Shown here one piece after another: positions 62,345 through 64,000 of a DNA stretch of 64,000 bases (positions are counted from its first letter, which is position 1; each line of letters begins with the position of its first letter). Under the pieces are notes generated by a model. It was not told where the DNA came from, did no database searches, and saw nothing but the letters and a program-made list of their open reading frames with translations. The position numbers and the translations under genes were made by a program. The DNA comes from JAGRKR01 sp041397725 (GTDB taxonomy: Bacteria; Pseudomonadota; Alphaproteobacteria; Rhizobiales; Hyphomicrobiaceae): assembly GCA_041397725.1 (NCBI GenBank), contig JAWKVZ010000007.1:195417-259416 (forward strand). Reading direction: 5' to 3'.

Positions 62345-63247
62345 ATGTGGACGGGGCGAGGGAACGGCTGCGTACGCGCAACGACCGGATGGTGGATCGG
62401 CAGGGCTCTAGTCGTCCTGGTCGCCGCATTCGGTATGCTGGTGACGGCGCAGATGCCGTCTGCCGAGGCCGCGCGGGGCAAGGGCTACAAGGGGCGCACT
62501 GCCAAAGCGAAGGTGAGTCGGGCACGGGCCTATAAGGCTGGTCAGCGGCGGCATCGCGGCCACCGCGCGCGGACGGCGCGTGCGCGGGTCGCACAGCCCC
62601 GCATCCGGCAGGTGTCATGGTGGGATGCTCCGGCCGAGACCCCCCGCGCAGCGCCACGCGGGCGCGCAAAACGGGTGGCGCTGGCCCGCGCGACGAAGCG
62701 GACGCGGGTTGGTGCGCGCTCCCCCTCGGTCGCACCGGCCAATTGGTGGGACCCGCCGGCGCCCTCCGCGCGCAAGGTACGGCGACACCGACATGTGGGG
62801 CGCAGGCATGTCCGCGCGAAGCGTTGGACCCACGCCCGTTTGACGCCGCGGCGGCCGGCCAGGCAACGCCCTATCCGTCTTGCAGCGCTCGGCCCGGCTC
62901 CGCTGGCGTCGGTGCCGCGTCCTGGCACGGGCTCGAGCATCGTACGCTATGCTTCGGGTGTGCCCTCCAGTTGCGTGCCGGCCGGGCTCAAGAGCGTCCT
63001 CTATGCCGTGGCCAACCGCTTCGGGACGGTCACAGTAAGCTCGACGCTCCGCCGGTCCCGTCACAACCGCCGTGTCGGTGGCGCGCGTCGCTCCTGGCAT
63101 CTCCAGTGCCGCGCCGTCGATTTCCGCGTGCATGGCAATACGCGCGGCCTGATGGCCTTCCTGCGAAGCCAGCCGGCGGTCGGCGGCTTGAAGCGGTACG
63201 CGTTCGGCTTCTACCACATCGACAACGGTCCGAGACGTAGCTGGTAG
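62345..63247 (+). CDS. M15-type D-alanyl-D-alanine carboxypeptidase-like protein, copy 1
   Basis: 300 residues from the ATG at 62345 (TAAGG nine bases ahead). Basic tail, export helix at about 20-38 (cut near SAEA), then an Arg/Lys-rich low-complexity linker (about 45-185) containing two WWD-A/P-P motifs (VSWWDAPAE, ANWWDPPAP). C-terminal peptidase domain (about 195-300) with zinc site H-L-Q-C-R-A-V-D-F and the YHID motif. Probably trims peptidoglycan peptides; the basic linker may bind wall polymers. Paralogue of the next gene. Confidence 0.82.
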   Translation: MWTGRGNGCVRATTGWWIGRALVVLVAAFGMLVTAQMPSAEAARGKGYKGRTAKAKVSRARAYKAGQRRHRGHRARTARARVAQPRIRQVSWWDAPAETPRAAPRGRAKRVALARATKRTRVGARSPSVAPANWWDPPAPSARKVRRHRHVGRRHVRAKRWTHARLTPRRPARQRPIRLAALGPAPLASVPRPGTGSSIVRYASGVPSSCVPAGLKSVLYAVANRFGTVTVSSTLRRSRHNRRVGGARRSWHLQCRAVDFRVHGNTRGLMAFLRSQPAVGGLKRYAFGFYHIDNGPRRSW

Positions 63248-63260
63248 CTCCCGGCGAGAC

Positions 63261-63299
63261 GCGTTCGGCCGGGGTCGCCAGGCGTCCCTGGCCGAACGC
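63261..63299 (+). terminator. Hairpin after M15 copy 1
   Basis: GCGTTCGGCC pairs with GGCCGAACGC (10 bp) around a 19-nt loop, starting 13 nt after the stop codon. No T-run, so the terminator call is moderate. Confidence 0.6.
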
Positions 63300-63445
63300 G
63301 CGTGCTGATCTGGCGCAGGCATTAACCCGGCTTTAATTCAACACGTGTGCACTGGATCGACGAGGCACACGGGACGACGCGCCATGATTCGCCGGCAGGC
63401 AGTGGCGCACAATTCCGTTCGGGCTGACCTGAGGCGGTGGTGGCC

Positions 63446-64000
63446 ATGACTTTGGCGCCGCATGCCATCGGCGAGGGCGATGTGAGACGGAACAGCCTTT
63501 TCAAAGCTGCGGGTCTTGGTCGATGCGCAACTGCGCTCGGCGTCGCTGTGGCCTGGCTGTCCGCGATGCTCACCACCGTTTCGGCCGGACCGCTTTCGCG
63601 GCCGGAGGCCCAGATGCGCGGCACCATCTCGCCGGTCATTGCGAGGCCCGACCTGGCGATCCCGGCGGTTCGAGGGGGCTGGCAGCCCAGAATCGAGCGA
63701 TCGGCGCCGGCCGAGCCCGCCATCTCCTACCTTCCGGCGGCGCGCGAAACCTGCTTGCCGGAAAGCCTGCGTCGTGTGCTGGAGAGGGTGGCGGCGCGGT
63801 TCGGTCCGGTGGTCGTCTCGTCGACGCACCGCGATCGTTCGCACAATGCCAGGGTCGGTGGCGCCAGCCATTCACTGCACCTCGACTGTCGCGCCGTCGA
63901 TTTCCGGGTGGTTGGCGGTGACAAGGGGCTCTGGCAGTTCCTGAAGTCGCAACCGGACATCGGTGGCCTCAAGCGCTATGCCTTCGGCTTCTATCACATC
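63446..64000 (+). CDS. M15-type peptidase-like protein, copy 2, 3' end cut by the window edge
   Basis: Open from the ATG at 63446 to the end of the window (185 codons). N-terminal export helix (about 20-47, cut near VSA), a shorter linker than copy 1, then the same domain: STHRDRSHNARVGGASHSLH, zinc site H-L-D-C-R-A-V-D-F, and GLKRYAFGFYHI at the cut. Both copies carry Cys where the M15 motif usually has Gly (H-x-x-C-R-A-x-D). GAGGCGG lies before the ATG. The missing end should be about 10 residues. Confidence 0.82.
   Translation, partial: MTLAPHAIGEGDVRRNSLFKAAGLGRCATALGVAVAWLSAMLTTVSAGPLSRPEAQMRGTISPVIARPDLAIPAVRGGWQPRIERSAPAEPAISYLPAARETCLPESLRRVLERVAARFGPVVVSSTHRDRSHNARVGGASHSLHLDCRAVDFRVVGGDKGLWQFLKSQPDIGGLKRYAFGFYHI

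Overview
The window is GC-rich, gene-dense DNA from an alphaproteobacterium, most probably of the order Hyphomicrobiales (Rhizobiales). This rests on gene content: ftsY followed by septation protein A genes, ccmC-ccmD-ccmG, ubiE, ubiB-coaBC-dut, a glutathione-dependent class III alcohol dehydrogenase, TAXI-type TRAP transporters with fused permeases, and a peptidoglycan gene set with YafK-like and M15 enzymes. No rRNA, tRNA, CRISPR array, insertion sequence or phage gene was recognised. Both window edges cut a gene.

Layout. 0-5.3 kb: a two-subunit Na+/solute symporter (minus strand), divergent from a small helical protein and a fused exonuclease/CBS/DUF294 regulator. 5.4-6.4 kb: asd. 6.5-15.1 kb: a polysaccharide block, all on the minus strand: an Alg44-like PilZ/HlyD protein, an Alg8-like GT2 synthase, an AlgD-like nucleotide-sugar dehydrogenase, an RTX/DUF4114 protein and a PL14-like lyase. 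15.4-25.5 kb: housekeeping genes (methyltransferase, dapF, mtaB, ftsY, two ispZ-like genes, ccmCDG, ubiE, mutM, enoyl-CoA hydratase). 25.5-28.6 kb: two paralogous membrane proteins, a UDP-glucuronate 4-epimerase-like protein and a small unknown gene. 28.9-37.3 kb: class A PBP, PCu(A)C copper chaperone, ubiB, coaBC, dut, cysK, moeB-like. 37.7-41.4 kb: a group of uncharacterised genes, including a secreted protein with three divergent copies of the domain found singly in its neighbour. 41.6-44.7 kb: frmA-like ADH, SDR, accA. 44.7-58.4 kb: an accessory catabolic/transport island with a five-gene minus-strand operon (SDR, ThDP enzyme, two SDRs, nitronate monooxygenase-like), two tandem TAXI SBP plus fused TRAP permease units, and a convergent acyl-CoA ligase. 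58.5-64 kb: cell-envelope genes: a YafK-like L,D-transpeptidase, a large secreted Cys-rich repeat protein with VHL-beta-like and ricin-like modules, and two tandem M15-type peptidases.

The most interesting system is the 6.5-15.1 kb block. The order alg44-like, alg8-like, algD-like looks like a stripped-down, c-di-GMP-responsive polyuronate (alginate-like) synthase. It is next to a matching lyase and a calcium-binding RTX protein, but the Pseudomonas periplasmic and outer-membrane alginate genes are absent from the window. Its Alg44-like protein is about twice the usual length and carries three 20-residue tandem repeats in a C-terminal extension. Further leads are the fused DEDDh exonuclease/CBS/DUF294 protein beside an EF-hand-containing symporter, the VHL/ricin/Cys-repeat secreted protein, and several tandem paralogue pairs (ispZ, 4-TM proteins, TRAP-TAXI, M15). 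Domain calls come from reading translated sequence by eye; no database search was run.
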